A stretch of 64,000 bases of DNA from CAWEWH01 sp963812775 (GTDB taxonomy: Bacteria; Pseudomonadota; Alphaproteobacteria; Rhizobiales; Beijerinckiaceae), in NCBI GenBank assembly GCA_963812775.1, contig CAWEWH010000003.1, positions 124,001-188,000 of the forward strand, read 5' to 3'. The notes under the pieces are model-generated. The model was given only the letters and a program-made list of their open reading frames with translations, did not search any database and had not been told where the DNA came from. The translations under genes were made by a program, and so were the position numbers. Of the stretch, positions 1 through 8,836 are shown in pieces. How positions within the stretch are numbered: the stretch's first letter is position 1; each line of letters opens with the position of its first letter.

Positions 1-1
1 G

Positions 2-232
2 AGCGACCTCCTCGACGTGGTGCGCCGCTGGCACAGCGAGCAGCGCACCGTCGTCGCCGTCCTGCACGATCTCGAGGTCGTGCGCCGCGTCTTTCCGCAG
101 ACGCTGCTCATCGCCCGCGAGCCGGTCGCCTGGGGCTCGACCCCGAAGGTGCTGACCGCCGAGAACCTGCTCAAGGCGCGCCAGGTCGTCGAGGCCAACG
201 ATCCGCACGCGCTCGTCTGCGAGCGTGTCTGA
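2..232 (+). CDS. Metal (Zn/Mn) ABC transporter ATP-binding protein, C-terminal part
   Basis: Only the last 76 codons are present; the gene enters from the left edge in frame 2. The visible part contains the H-loop (VAVLHD) followed by the tail typical of ZnuC/MntB-type ATPases, in which the nucleotide-binding domain of a zinc or manganese importer ends shortly after the switch histidine. Walker A and the signature motif lie outside the window. Its stop overlaps the start of the permease gene by 8 bp, so the two are translationally coupled. Substrate (zinc rather than manganese) is inferred from the COG0523 GTPase that follows. Confidence 0.8.
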   Translation, partial: SDLLDVVRRWHSEQRTVVAVLHDLEVVRRVFPQTLLIAREPVAWGSTPKVLTAENLLKARQVVEANDPHALVCERV

Positions 233-1103
233 CGTGCTCTACGACGCGCTCTTCGCCCCCTTTGTCGAGTTCGAGTTCATGCGCCGCGCCTTGATCGGCG
301 CCATCGCGCTCGCCATTTCCGGCGCGCCGGTCGGCGTCTTCCTCATGCTGCGGCGCATGTCGCTCACCGGCGACGCCATGGCGCACGCCATCCTGCCGGG
401 TGCCGCCGTCGCCTACCTCGTCTACGGCTTTTCCGTGCTGCACATGACGGCAGGCGGCCTGCTCGTCGGCTTCGCGGTGGCGGCGCTGTCGGGCGTGGTG
501 GCGCGCTTCACCGTGCTCAAGGAGGACGCCTCGATGGCGGCCTTCTACCTGATCTCGCTGGCGCTGGGCGTCACCATCGTGTCGCTCGGCCGCTCCAACG
601 TCGATCTCGTGCGCGTCCTCTTCGGCAATGTGCTCGGCATCGATGACGCGACGCTGTTGCTGCTTGCCACCTTCACGTCGATCACCCTTGCGGCGCTCGC
701 CATCCTCTATCGCCCGCTGGTGCTCGAATGCGTCGATCCGGGCTTTCTGCGCTCCGTCAGCGGCGCCGGCGCCACAGCCCACCTCGCTTTCCTGGCCATT
801 GTCGTCCTCAACCTCGTGGGCGGTTTCCATGCGCTTGGCACGCTGCTCGCCGTCGGCATGATGATGCTGCCGGCCGCCACCGCGCGGCTCTGGAGCGCCG
901 ACATCACCATGATGATCGTGGTGGCGGCCATCGCCGGGATGGCCGCGAGCTTCGCCGGGCTCGTTCTTTCCTACCATTTCGAGCTTCCGTCCGGCGCCGC
1001 CATCATCCTGGTGGCGGGCGCCATCTATCTCGCGTCGCTGGCGCTCGGCCGCTCCGGCGGCCTGGTTACGGCGGTGTGGCGCCGCCGGCATCTGGAAGCG
1101 TGA
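225..1103 (+). CDS. Metal ABC transporter permease (ZnuB/MntB family)
   Basis: A 292-residue integral membrane protein of the ABC-3 permease family, which forms the inner-membrane channel of zinc/manganese importers. Hydrophobic segments run through most of the sequence, starting with RRALIGAIALAISGAPVGVF near residue 20 and ending near residue 275. The motif GDAMAHAILPGAA around residues 50-62 is typical of ZnuB/MntB (usual form: D..sHa.lpGva). The start is GTG at 225, inside the ATPase gene, the usual tight packing for this pair. No periplasmic binding protein is visible; it may lie upstream of the window. Confidence 0.9.
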   Translation: MSDVLYDALFAPFVEFEFMRRALIGAIALAISGAPVGVFLMLRRMSLTGDAMAHAILPGAAVAYLVYGFSVLHMTAGGLLVGFAVAALSGVVARFTVLKEDASMAAFYLISLALGVTIVSLGRSNVDLVRVLFGNVLGIDDATLLLLATFTSITLAALAILYRPLVLECVDPGFLRSVSGAGATAHLAFLAIVVLNLVGGFHALGTLLAVGMMMLPAATARLWSADITMMIVVAAIAGMAASFAGLVLSYHFELPSGAAIILVAGAIYLASLALGRSGGLVTAVWRRRHLEA

Positions 1104-1195
1104 GCCCCCTCGCAACTGCGGCATGGCGCAGCCATATGGCATTGGCGGTGCCGCGTCCGGTTGCTATGTGAGCCCCCACAGGCGAGAAGACGAGA

Positions 1196-2158
1196 ATGAC
1201 TGAGAAAATCCCCGTCACCGTGCTGACCGGCTATCTCGGGGCCGGTAAAACCACGCTCTTGAACCGCATCCTGACGGAACAGCATGGCAAGCGCTTTGCC
1301 GTCATCGTCAACGAGTTCGGCGAGATCGGCATCGACAACGATCTCGTCGTTGGCGCGGACGAGGAAGTGTTCGAGATGAACAACGGCTGCATCTGCTGCA
1401 CGGTGCGCGGCGATCTCATCCGCATCATCGACGGGCTGATGAAGCGCAAGGGCAAGTTCGACGCCATCGTGGTCGAGACCACGGGCCTCGCCGATCCCGC
1501 CCCGGTGGCCCAGACGTTTTTCGTCGACGAGGACGTCTCGGCCCGCACCAAGCTTGATGCCGTCGTCACCGTCGCCGACGCCAAGTATCTCACCGAGCGG
1601 CTCAAGGACGCGCCGGAGGCCAAGAACCAGATCGCCTTCGCGGACGTGATCGTCCTCAACAAGACCGATCTCGTCGGCGAGGATGAGCTGAAGGACGTCG
1701 AGGCCCGCATCCGCGCCATCAATCCTTATGCCAAGCTGCACAAGACCGAGCGCGCCGCCGTGCCGATCACCGAAATCATCGGGCGCAACGCCTTCGACCT
1801 CGACCGCATCATGACGATCGAGCCGGATTTCCTGGAAGGCGACGATCACCACCACCACGACGAGGAGGTGCAGTCGATCGCGCTCACCGTGCCGGGGCCG
1901 GTGAACCCGGAGGTCTTCATGCCTTGGGTCAACGACCTCGTGCAGCGCGAGGGACCAAAGATCCTGCGCGCCAAGGGCATCCTCGCCTTCAAGAACGAGC
2001 CCAAACGCTTCGTCTTCCAGGGCGTGCACATGATGCTCGAGGGCAATCTGCAGGGCGACTGGAAGCCCGGCCAAGCGCGCCAGTCGAAGATCGTCTTCAT
2101 CGGCCGCGACCTCGACGCGGAGGAAATCCGCAGAGGTTTTCTCGCCTGCGCCGCCTGA
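1196..2158 (+). CDS. COG0523 GTPase, zinc/cobalt metallochaperone (CobW/ZigA/YjiA family)
   Basis: A 320-residue G3E-family P-loop GTPase. Walker A is GYLGAGKTTLLN at residues 12-23. The family's metal motif CxCC is present as GCICCTVRGD near residue 65, the guanine-specificity motif NKTD is near residue 155, and a histidine cluster (DDHHHHDEE) near residue 220 separates the GTPase domain from the CobW C-terminal domain. These proteins deliver metal, often zinc under limitation, to client enzymes. The gene follows the metal ABC transporter and is 1 bp upstream of the WD40 gene, a grouping often under Zur control in alphaproteobacteria (family knowledge; no Zur box was identified here). Confidence 0.9.
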   Translation: MTEKIPVTVLTGYLGAGKTTLLNRILTEQHGKRFAVIVNEFGEIGIDNDLVVGADEEVFEMNNGCICCTVRGDLIRIIDGLMKRKGKFDAIVVETTGLADPAPVAQTFFVDEDVSARTKLDAVVTVADAKYLTERLKDAPEAKNQIAFADVIVLNKTDLVGEDELKDVEARIRAINPYAKLHKTERAAVPITEIIGRNAFDLDRIMTIEPDFLEGDDHHHHDEEVQSIALTVPGPVNPEVFMPWVNDLVQREGPKILRAKGILAFKNEPKRFVFQGVHMMLEGNLQGDWKPGQARQSKIVFIGRDLDAEEIRRGFLACAA

Positions 2159-2159
2159 C

Positions 2160-3172
2160 ATGTCTGCCGCCGCCCCTGCCCCCACCCTGACCGACCTCGT
2201 CAGGCCCATCGCGGCCGACGCGCATGTGACGGCGGTAACCTGGCTCGGCGCCACCGCCGTCTTCGCGCTCGGCGACGGCGCCGCGCTGCTCCTCGACGGT
2301 GAGGCGACGAAGCGCGTCGCCGTCCATCCGGACGGCGCCGTCTTGGTAGCGGCCGGCGACGGGGGCCGGCTCCTGACCGGGGGGACGATGGCCGCGTCTG
2401 CGCCATGAAGGCCGACGGCACCGTCGTGACCATCGCCGACGCCAAGGGCAAGTGGATCGACGCGCTTGCCGTGTCGCCGCGCCGCGCCATCGCTTTCAGC
2501 GCCGGCCGGCGGGTCACGGTTCTCGACGATCAGGGCCGTGTGCGCACCATCGATGCACCGTCGAGCGTGCGCGGCCTGGCTTTTGCGCCGAAGGGCTTGC
2601 GTCTCGCCTTGTCGCACCACAACGGCGCCACCCTGTGGTTTCCCAACACCGACGCCGCCCCCGAAATGCTGTTGTGGAAGGGCTCGCATCTCGACGTCAT
2701 CTGGTCGCCGGACGGGCGTTTCGTCGCCACCTCGATGCAGGAGAACATGCTGCATGTGTGGCGTGTCGCCGACGGCAAGGACATGCGCATGTCCGGCTAT
2801 CCCGGCAAGACGCGCTCTTTCTCCTGGTCGCCCAACGGGCTGTGGCTTGCCACCTCAGGCGCCAACGCCGCCATCGTGTGGCCCTTCGACGGCAAGGACG
2901 GACCGATGGGCCGCCCGCCCACTGAGTGCGGCTATCGCGAGGGCGCCAAGGCGACCCGCGTCGCCTTCCATCCCAACACCGAGGTTCTGGCCATCGGCTA
3001 TGACAATGGCGCCGTCCTCATGGCGCGCCTCAAGGACGCTCACCAGCTCGAGGTGCGGGCGCCATCGCCGGGTGGCCCCGTCACCGCCCTTGCCTGGGAC
3101 GCCAAAGGCGCGCGCCTCGCCTTCGGCTGCGAGGACGGGGCTGCCGGCACCGTCGCGCTCCCGACCAATTGA
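2160..3172 (+). pseudogene. WD40-repeat protein, frameshifted as read
   Basis: Two adjacent reading frames together give one WD40 beta-propeller of about 337 residues. The first runs from ATG 2160 to a stop at 2408; the second continues from about 2385 to 3172. One extra G in the six-G run at 2379-2384 would join them through TGGDDGRVCAMKADG. Propeller blades are seen as repeated W-SPDG-type motifs (IWSPDGRFVATSMQ, WSPNGLWLATSG). The start lies 1 bp after the GTPase stop, so the genes are co-translated. WD40 proteins of this type accompany COG0523 GTPases and zinc transporters; their exact role is unknown. The break most likely is a homopolymer error. Confidence 0.75.
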
Positions 3173-3237
3173 AAGGAACGGCCTAGGCTGAGTAGGCGTT
3201 TCTCGATTAGAGTCTCCGAGGAGCGCCCGGGACGAGC

Positions 3238-3780
3238 ATGATACTGCGCACCATTGCCTTCGCGATCGGTCTTCTGGCGGCGACGTTCACCTCGCAACTG
3301 CCGGAATTCGCGCAGCAATATCGTCAGCGTCTCGGCGGCGCCATCGATGAGCTGCAGCGCATCGTGCAGCGCTTCGACACGGATGCCGGCGCCTCCGGCC
3401 TCTCCCGCGACCAGGCGCTGAACCGCATGCAGACCGGCCCCGACGACTTCGTGCGCCGCCGCGGTGTCAGCGAGGGCGTCACAATGGAGCGCCTGGAGCG
3501 GCTCGAGAAGCACCGCGAGGCGCTGGCAGCCGGGGGGCCCGTCCGCCGCGTCGGCTCCTTCCTGCGCTACGGCGATGCCCAGATCACCGAACGCACCTTG
3601 CACGATTTCGAACCCGCCGTGCCGGTCACCTGGGAGGGCTTTCTGGCGGCCTTCATCGGCTTCGTCCTCGGCTGGGGTCTGATCCGGCTCTCCGCAATGC
3701 CGTTCCGGCGCAAAGGTCCCCTGTGGCGGCGCTCCCGCTTCGCGCGCCAGCGCATGCGTGATCAAGCGCTCCCAAGGTGA
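3238..3780 (+). CDS. DUF2937 family membrane protein
   Basis: A 180-residue protein with a hydrophobic N-terminus (residues 2-20) and a second membrane segment near residues 140-157 (FLAAFIGFVLGWGLIRL), enclosing a charged helical region. This arrangement and the opening MILRTIAFAIGLLAATFTSQLPEF match the DUF2937 family of uncharacterised inner-membrane proteins. No catalytic motif is visible. It is 65 bp downstream of the WD40 gene on the same strand and convergent with homospermidine synthase; both stop codons sit inside one hairpin. Function unknown. Confidence 0.7.
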   Translation: MILRTIAFAIGLLAATFTSQLPEFAQQYRQRLGGAIDELQRIVQRFDTDAGASGLSRDQALNRMQTGPDDFVRRRGVSEGVTMERLERLEKHREALAAGGPVRRVGSFLRYGDAQITERTLHDFEPAVPVTWEGFLAAFIGFVLGWGLIRLSAMPFRRKGPLWRRSRFARQRMRDQALPR

Positions 3781-3794
3781 GCGCTTCGCTCACC
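3776..3794. terminator. Bidirectional hairpin shared by two convergent stop codons
   Basis: GGTGAGCG, a three-base CTT loop, then CGCTCACC form a perfect 8-bp stem. The TGA of the DUF2937 gene (3778-3780) and the complement of the homospermidine synthase TGA (3790-3792) both lie in the stem. There is no T tract on either side, so factor-independent termination is only probable. Confidence 0.55.
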
Positions 3795-5224
3795 GCACCA
3801 GGACGTTCCTGAACTGCCACGGGTCGGAGGGATCGATGTCCTCCGGGAAGAGCCCCGGCCGGTCGGCGAGCGGCGTCCAGTCGGTGTACTGGCCGATCAC
3901 CGGCCCAAGATAGGGCATCTGGATTTCCAGGCAGCGGCGGAAATCCATCTCGTCGGCCTCGACGATGCCGGCCTTGGGGTTCTCCAACGCCCACACCATG
4001 CCGGCCAGCACCGCCGATGTGACCTGCAGGCCGGTAGCGTTCTGGTAGGGCGCGATCTGGCGCGTCTCCTCGACCGAGAGCTGCGAGCCGAACCAATAGG
4101 CGTTGTTGGCGTGGCCGTAGAGCAGCACGCCGAGCTCATCGATGCCGTCGACGATCTCGTGCTCGTCGAGGATGTGATGTGTTTCCTGCAGCCGGCCGGC
4201 ATGGCCGAACAGCTCGTGCAGAGACAGCACGGCGTCGTTGCAGGGGTGATAGGCGTAGTGGCAGGTCGGCCGGTACACCGCCCGCCCGCCGCCGTCGCGC
4301 ACGCGTGAAATAGTCGGCGATCGAGATCGACTCGTTGTGCGTGACGAGAAAGCCGTATTGCGCCTTCGGTGTCGGCGTCCATGAGCGCACGCGCGTGTTG
4401 GCGCCGGGCTGGGTGAGGAAGATGGCGGCGCCGCAACCCGACTGGTGGGCGCGGCCGTTGTCCGGCATCCATTTCTCGTGCGTGCCCCAGCCGAGCTCGG
4501 CCGGCTGCATGCCTTCCGACAGGAACCCCTCCACCGACCAGGTGTTGACGAACACGTCCATCGGCTTCGGCTGCCTGGCGCGCTGCGTGTCGCGCTCGGC
4601 GATGTGGATGCCCCGGACGCCGGCGCGCTGCATCAGCGCCGCCCATTCCTCGCGCGTCTTCGGCTCGGCGAAATCGAGCTCGAGGTCGGTCGCCACGTTG
4701 AGCAGCGCCTGCTTGACGAACCACGACACCATCCCCGGATTGGCGCCGCAGCACGACACCGCCGTGGTGCCGCCCGGCGTCCTGCGCCGCGCCTCGAGCA
4801 CCGTCTCGCGCAGCGCGTAGTTGGAGCGGGCCTCCGGCCCGAGCTTGGGATCGAAGTAGAAGCCCGGCCACGGCTCGATGACGGTGTCGATATAGAGCGC
4901 GCCGATCTCCCGGCAGAATTCCATGATGTCGAGGGACGAGGTGTCGACCGAGAGGTTGACGCAAAAGCCCTGGCCGCCGCCCTGCTTGAGCAGCGAGCCC
5001 AGAAGCTCCCGGTAATTATCCCGCGTCACCGCCTGGTGGAGGAAGCGGATGCCGCGCTCGTCCAGGAGCCGGCGATCGCTGTCGTCCGGATCGATGACCG
5101 TGAAGCGCGCCTTGTCATAGGCGAAGTGCCGCTCGATGAGCGGCAGCGTGCCTTTGCCGATCGACCCGAAGCCGATCATGACGATGGGGCCGGTGATCTT
5201 TCCGTGCACGGGCCAGGTGGTCAT
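3790..5224 (-). pseudogene. hss: Homospermidine synthase, frameshifted as read
   Basis: The enzyme condenses two putrescines, NAD-dependently, to homospermidine, a major polyamine of alphaproteobacteria. The start is ATG at 5222-5224, preceded by GGAGAA. The N-terminal frame has the dinucleotide-binding loop VMIGFGSIGKGTLPLIERHF and continues through ISIADYFT. Near 4299-4305 the frame shifts by one base; the downstream frame resumes with VRDGGGRAVYRPTCHYAYHP and includes HEIVDGIDELGVLLYGH to the end (about 477 residues repaired, the usual length). It lies 122 bp downstream of ornithine decarboxylase, which makes its substrate precursor. Both halves are well conserved, so a sequencing indel is the simplest explanation. 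Confidence 0.85.
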
Positions 5225-5298
5225 CGGGCCGTTCTCCAATGCTGCATGCGAGGGAGGCGCCGATGCTCTGTCGCGAGCACAGACGCGCGTCAAGAGAA

Positions 5299-5326
5299 CG
5301 CCCGGGCGGCTTTCGCCACCCGGGCG
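5299..5326 (-). terminator. Strong GNRA-loop hairpin after ornithine decarboxylase
   Basis: On the minus strand a 12-bp stem (one G-T wobble) is capped by a GAAA tetraloop: CGCCCGGGTGGC-GAAA-GCCGCCCGGGCG, then TTCTCTT. It sits between the ornithine decarboxylase stop (5347) and the homospermidine synthase start (5224). It may terminate or attenuate transcription between the two polyamine genes, or stabilise the upstream mRNA 3' end. Confidence 0.65.
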
Positions 5327-5346
5327 CCGTTTCCCTCAAGGTATCG

Positions 5347-6504
5347 CTAGATGATGTAGCTCTGCAGCGGCCGGAAGCCGTTGAAGGCCACCGACGCATA
5401 GGTGGTCGTGTAGGCTCCCGCACCCTCGATCAGCACCTTGTCGCCGATCTCGAGACTGACCGGCAGCAGATAAGGCACCTTCTCGTAGAGCACGTCAGCC
5501 GAATTGCAGGTCGGCCCGGCCACCACGCATGGCCCGGTCTTGCCGCCGTCGCGCGGCGTGCGGATCGGATAGCGGATCGCCTCTTCCATCGTCTCGGCGA
5601 GACCGCCGAACTTGCCGATGTCGAGATAGACCCAGCGCACCTCGTCGGCCTCGCTCTTCTTGGATACCAGCACCACCTCGGCCTCAATCATGCCGGCGCC
5701 GCCCACCAACCCGCGACCGGGCTCGATGATCGTCTCCGGGATACGGTTGCCGAAGTGCTTGCGCAAAGCCTCGAAGATGGACTGGCCGTAAGCCTTCACG
5801 GCCGGAACCTTCTTCAGATACTTGGCCGGGAAGCCGCCACCGAGATTGACCATGCTGAGCGTGATGCCGCGCTCGGCGCAGGCCCGGAAGACGCCCGAGG
5901 CGACCGCGAGAGCGGCGTCCCAGGCCTTGGGATTGCGCTGCTGCGAGCCGACGTGGAATGACACGCCGTAGGCTTCGAGCCCGAGGCGATGGGCGTGCTC
6001 CAGCACGTCCGGTGCCATTTCCGGGTCGCAGCCGAACTTGCGCGACAGCGGCCACTCGGCCCCCGTGCCATCGCACAGGACCCGGCAGAACACGCGCGTG
6101 CCCTCGGCGCCCGTCGCCTTGACGGCGCGGGCGACCTTCTCGGCCTCGGCCTTGCAGTCGACAGCGAAGAGGCGCACGCCGAGCTCAAGCGCCCGGGCGA
6201 TGTCGCGCTCCTTCTTGATGGTGTTGCCGTAGGAGATGCGCTCCGCCGTCGAGCCCGCCGCGAGCACCATCTCGATCTCGGGAACCGAGGCGGTGTCGAA
6301 GCAGGAGCCGAGCCCGGCCAGGAGGCCGAGCACTTCTGGCGCCGGATTGGCCTTCACCGCGTAGAACACGCGCGTGTCGGGCAGCGCCTTGGCGAATTGC
6401 AGATAGTTGTCGCGCACGACGTCGAGGTCGAGCACGAGGCAGGGGCCGTCGTCGCGTCCGTCCTCACGTCGGAGGCGGAGGAAATCGTGGATGCGCTGCG
6501 TCAT
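5347..6504 (-). CDS. PLP-dependent ornithine (lysine/ornithine) decarboxylase, type III fold
   Basis: A 385-residue alanine-racemase-fold decarboxylase that makes putrescine. The PLP lysine lies in FYAVKANPAPEVL. Further family motifs are the HVGSQQ segment, the glycine loop NLGGGFPAKY, the phosphate-binding EPGR and the active-site cysteine in CNSADVL near the C-terminus. The start is ATG at 6502-6504, with GGGAG upstream; the open frame runs further upstream through leader sequence that has no family similarity. Homospermidine synthase follows, so the pair forms a putrescine-to-homospermidine pathway. Whether lysine is also a substrate cannot be read from the sequence. Confidence 0.9.
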   Translation of the reverse strand: MTQRIHDFLRLRREDGRDDGPCLVLDLDVVRDNYLQFAKALPDTRVFYAVKANPAPEVLGLLAGLGSCFDTASVPEIEMVLAAGSTAERISYGNTIKKERDIARALELGVRLFAVDCKAEAEKVARAVKATGAEGTRVFCRVLCDGTGAEWPLSRKFGCDPEMAPDVLEHAHRLGLEAYGVSFHVGSQQRNPKAWDAALAVASGVFRACAERGITLSMVNLGGGFPAKYLKKVPAVKAYGQSIFEALRKHFGNRIPETIIEPGRGLVGGAGMIEAEVVLVSKKSEADEVRWVYLDIGKFGGLAETMEEAIRYPIRTPRDGGKTGPCVVAGPTCNSADVLYEKVPYLLPVSLEIGDKVLIEGAGAYTTTYASVAFNGFRPLQSYII

Positions 6505-6965
6505 GGGCGCGATCTCCCAAAGCAAGGGGGCGGCTGCGCCGCCCGGCATGATGCGGGTAGGGAGACATCCGACCCCGCGCGATGGAGACGCGGCGTCGTC
6601 TGGGCTCTCGACCCGACCGTGCTGCCTTTGGCTTGGATGGGAGACCCATCCGTGCCTGGGCAATGATGAACAAGCCTCTTCGGTGCTGACCTGTGGAGGG
6701 CCAACGAGACCAAGGAAGCCCGCTCCGTCGTTGCTTTAAGTCGCGTCCCCCGTTGAGAGCGGGGTGCGCCGGTTTCGCCTCCGGCTGCCAGTCGAAGGGT
6801 CGGAGCTTCAGCGACCTCGAGCTTCCCGCATGCTGCGAAGAAACTCTCGATCTCACTCCGGGCGGCTGTCCGGCCTCTTGTCCGGATGCCCACCGACTGA
6901 CACGCGACCACAGGCACGTGCGAAATTGGGCAAGTGGTAAATAATATTTTTTGCAGAGATTTCAC
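6505..6965 (-). ncRNA. Long 5' leader of ornithine decarboxylase, candidate speF RNA element
   Basis: A 450-nt non-coding stretch precedes the decarboxylase. On the minus strand an AT-rich segment with a possible -10 TATTAT (plus-strand 6941-6946) and TTGTGA 15 bp upstream marks a likely promoter, giving a leader of about 430 nt. Near its 3' end is a perfect hairpin, GGATGGG-TCT-CCCATCC (6635-6651), and a CCCCG/CGGGG stem lies upstream. Alphaproteobacterial ornithine decarboxylase genes are known to carry a conserved structured leader of this size, the speF motif. Position and size fit; the covariance match was not computed. Confidence 0.5.
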
Positions 6966-7171
6966 AAGAGGCGTTTGCGGCGCCTCCGCGTCGACGCCGA
7001 AGAGGATGAAAAAACGGTAATGAGAGGCGCGCACCATCGCGGCGCGCTCGCCGCTCCACGCCGCCCGCCGGCCACGCCACTTAACGCCGAGTTCACTGGA
7101 CCCGACGCGGACGATCCCTTAAGCGTGGCGGCGCGGATCGCCGCCAGTCGCGTCACTGCCAGTCGAGTACC

Positions 7172-8743
7172 ATGGTGCATCTCTCTCGCCGCAACCTGCT
7201 CAAGAGCCTTGGCGCGCTGGCGTCGCTCGGCCAGGCCTCCGCCGCCCTCGCGCAGGCCCAGCCGCAGGGCCAGCAGGGGGCACCGGCGCCGAGCTTCGGC
7301 TACGAGGATGTCGTGCGCCGCGCCCGCGACCTTGCGGCCGCCCCCTTCGACCCGCGCCAGAACCAGCTGCCCGAGGCGCTGGCCAAGCTCGAATTCGACA
7401 CCTGGCGCGACATCCGCTTCAAGCCCGACCGCGCGCTTCTCGCGTCCGGCGGCGGACCCTTCCGCATGCACATGTTCCATCTCGGCTTCCTGTTCCAGAA
7501 GCCGGTGACGGTGAGCATCATCCGCGACGGCGTCCCGACGCCTGTGCCCTACTCCTCGCAGCTCTTCGACTACGGCAAGAACCGCTTCGACAAGCCGCTG
7601 CCCGTCAACGTCGGCTTCGCCGGTTTCCGCCTGCACTATCCGCTGAACGATCCCAAGGTCTACGACGAGCTCATCGCCTTCCTGGGCGCCAGCTACTTCC
7701 GCTTCCTGGGGCGCGGGCAACGCTACGGGCTGTCGGCGCGCGGGCTCGCCATCGACATCGGCGGCCAGGAGGAGTTCCCCGTCTTCCGCGAGTTCTGGGT
7801 CGAGATGCCCGACAAGGACGCGAGCCGCACCGTCGTCTACGGGCTGCTCGACAGCGCCTCGGTGGCCGGCGCCTACCAGTTCTTCGTCTATCCGGCCGAG
7901 GAGACGACCGTCGAAGTCTTGGCCACGCTGATCCCGAGGAAGCCGATCGCCAAGCTCGCGGTGGCACCGCTCACCTCCATGTTTTTCATGGGCGAGAACG
8001 ACCGCCGCTTCATCGACGACTTCCGGCCCGAGGTGCACGATTCCGATGGCCTCCTGATCAACTCCGGCACCGGCGAATGGATCTGGCGCCCGGTGCGAAA
8101 CCCCAAGGAGCTGGCCATCTCCGCCTTCATCGAGAAGGACGTGAAGGGCTTCGGGCTGATGCAGCGCGACCGCAGCTTCGAGCACTATGAGGACCTCGAG
8201 GCGGCCTACGAGCTGCGGCCAAGCTACTGGGTCGAGCCGCGTGACGGCTGGGGCGAAGGGCACGTCGAGCTCGTCGAGCTGCCGACCCCCGACGAGGCCA
8301 ACGACAACATCGTGGCCGCCTGGGTGCCCCGCCAAGCGCCCGAGCCCGGCCAGTCGGTCGTCTTCCGCTACGGCATCCGCGCCATCACCGACGCCGGCGC
8401 GCTGCATTCCGGCGGCATCGCCACCAACAGCTATCAAGCCGCCCCGAAGGCGGTCGGCTCGACCGACCCGGTAAGGCCCGGCACGCGGCGCCTGCTCATC
8501 GACTTCGACGACGGCGACCTCGCCTACTATCTGGGCGATCCCTCCCGGGTGCAGATCGACGCCTCGATCTCCACCGGCCGCATCCTGCGCACCTTCCTGG
8601 TGCCTAACACCAAGATTCAGGGCTTCCGCGCCGGCGTCGACATCGAGATTCCAGTCGGGCAGACCGCCGACGTGCGCGTCTTCCTGCGCGCTGGGTCCAA
8701 GGCGCTCACCGAGACCTGGATCTACCCCTGGAAGGGCGAATGA
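7172..8743 (+). CDS. Periplasmic glucan biosynthesis protein (MdoG/OpgG-OpgD family), Tat-exported
   Basis: A 523-residue OpgG/OpgD-family protein, which shapes or branches osmoregulated periplasmic glucans. The N-terminus has a twin-arginine signal (SRRNLLKSLGALASLG, then Ala-rich to AQA), which is the OpgD rather than the Sec-type OpgG arrangement. The MdoG domain fills the rest: SFGYEDVVRRARDLA near residue 40, RFKPDRALLASGGGPFRMHM, then GASYFRFLGRGQRYGLSARG, a highly conserved family block. No opgH glucosyltransferase is adjacent. No clear ribosome site precedes the ATG at 7172. It is transcribed divergently from the polyamine genes across an AT-rich promoter region. Confidence 0.9.
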   Translation: MVHLSRRNLLKSLGALASLGQASAALAQAQPQGQQGAPAPSFGYEDVVRRARDLAAAPFDPRQNQLPEALAKLEFDTWRDIRFKPDRALLASGGGPFRMHMFHLGFLFQKPVTVSIIRDGVPTPVPYSSQLFDYGKNRFDKPLPVNVGFAGFRLHYPLNDPKVYDELIAFLGASYFRFLGRGQRYGLSARGLAIDIGGQEEFPVFREFWVEMPDKDASRTVVYGLLDSASVAGAYQFFVYPAEETTVEVLATLIPRKPIAKLAVAPLTSMFFMGENDRRFIDDFRPEVHDSDGLLINSGTGEWIWRPVRNPKELAISAFIEKDVKGFGLMQRDRSFEHYEDLEAAYELRPSYWVEPRDGWGEGHVELVELPTPDEANDNIVAAWVPRQAPEPGQSVVFRYGIRAITDAGALHSGGIATNSYQAAPKAVGSTDPVRPGTRRLLIDFDDGDLAYYLGDPSRVQIDASISTGRILRTFLVPNTKIQGFRAGVDIEIPVGQTADVRVFLRAGSKALTETWIYPWKGE

Positions 8744-8836
8744 GGCCCCGGCCTGCCTAGCCGCTTCACTCCCGCATGTCTTGCCACTCCCCAGTCTTAG
8801 AGCCACAAGAACACTGGCATCGACAGGGAGGTTCCG

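Noticed and set aside
1025..2755. 576-codon frame on the minus strand
   Set aside because: Antisense to the COG0523 GTPase, whose motifs are intact.
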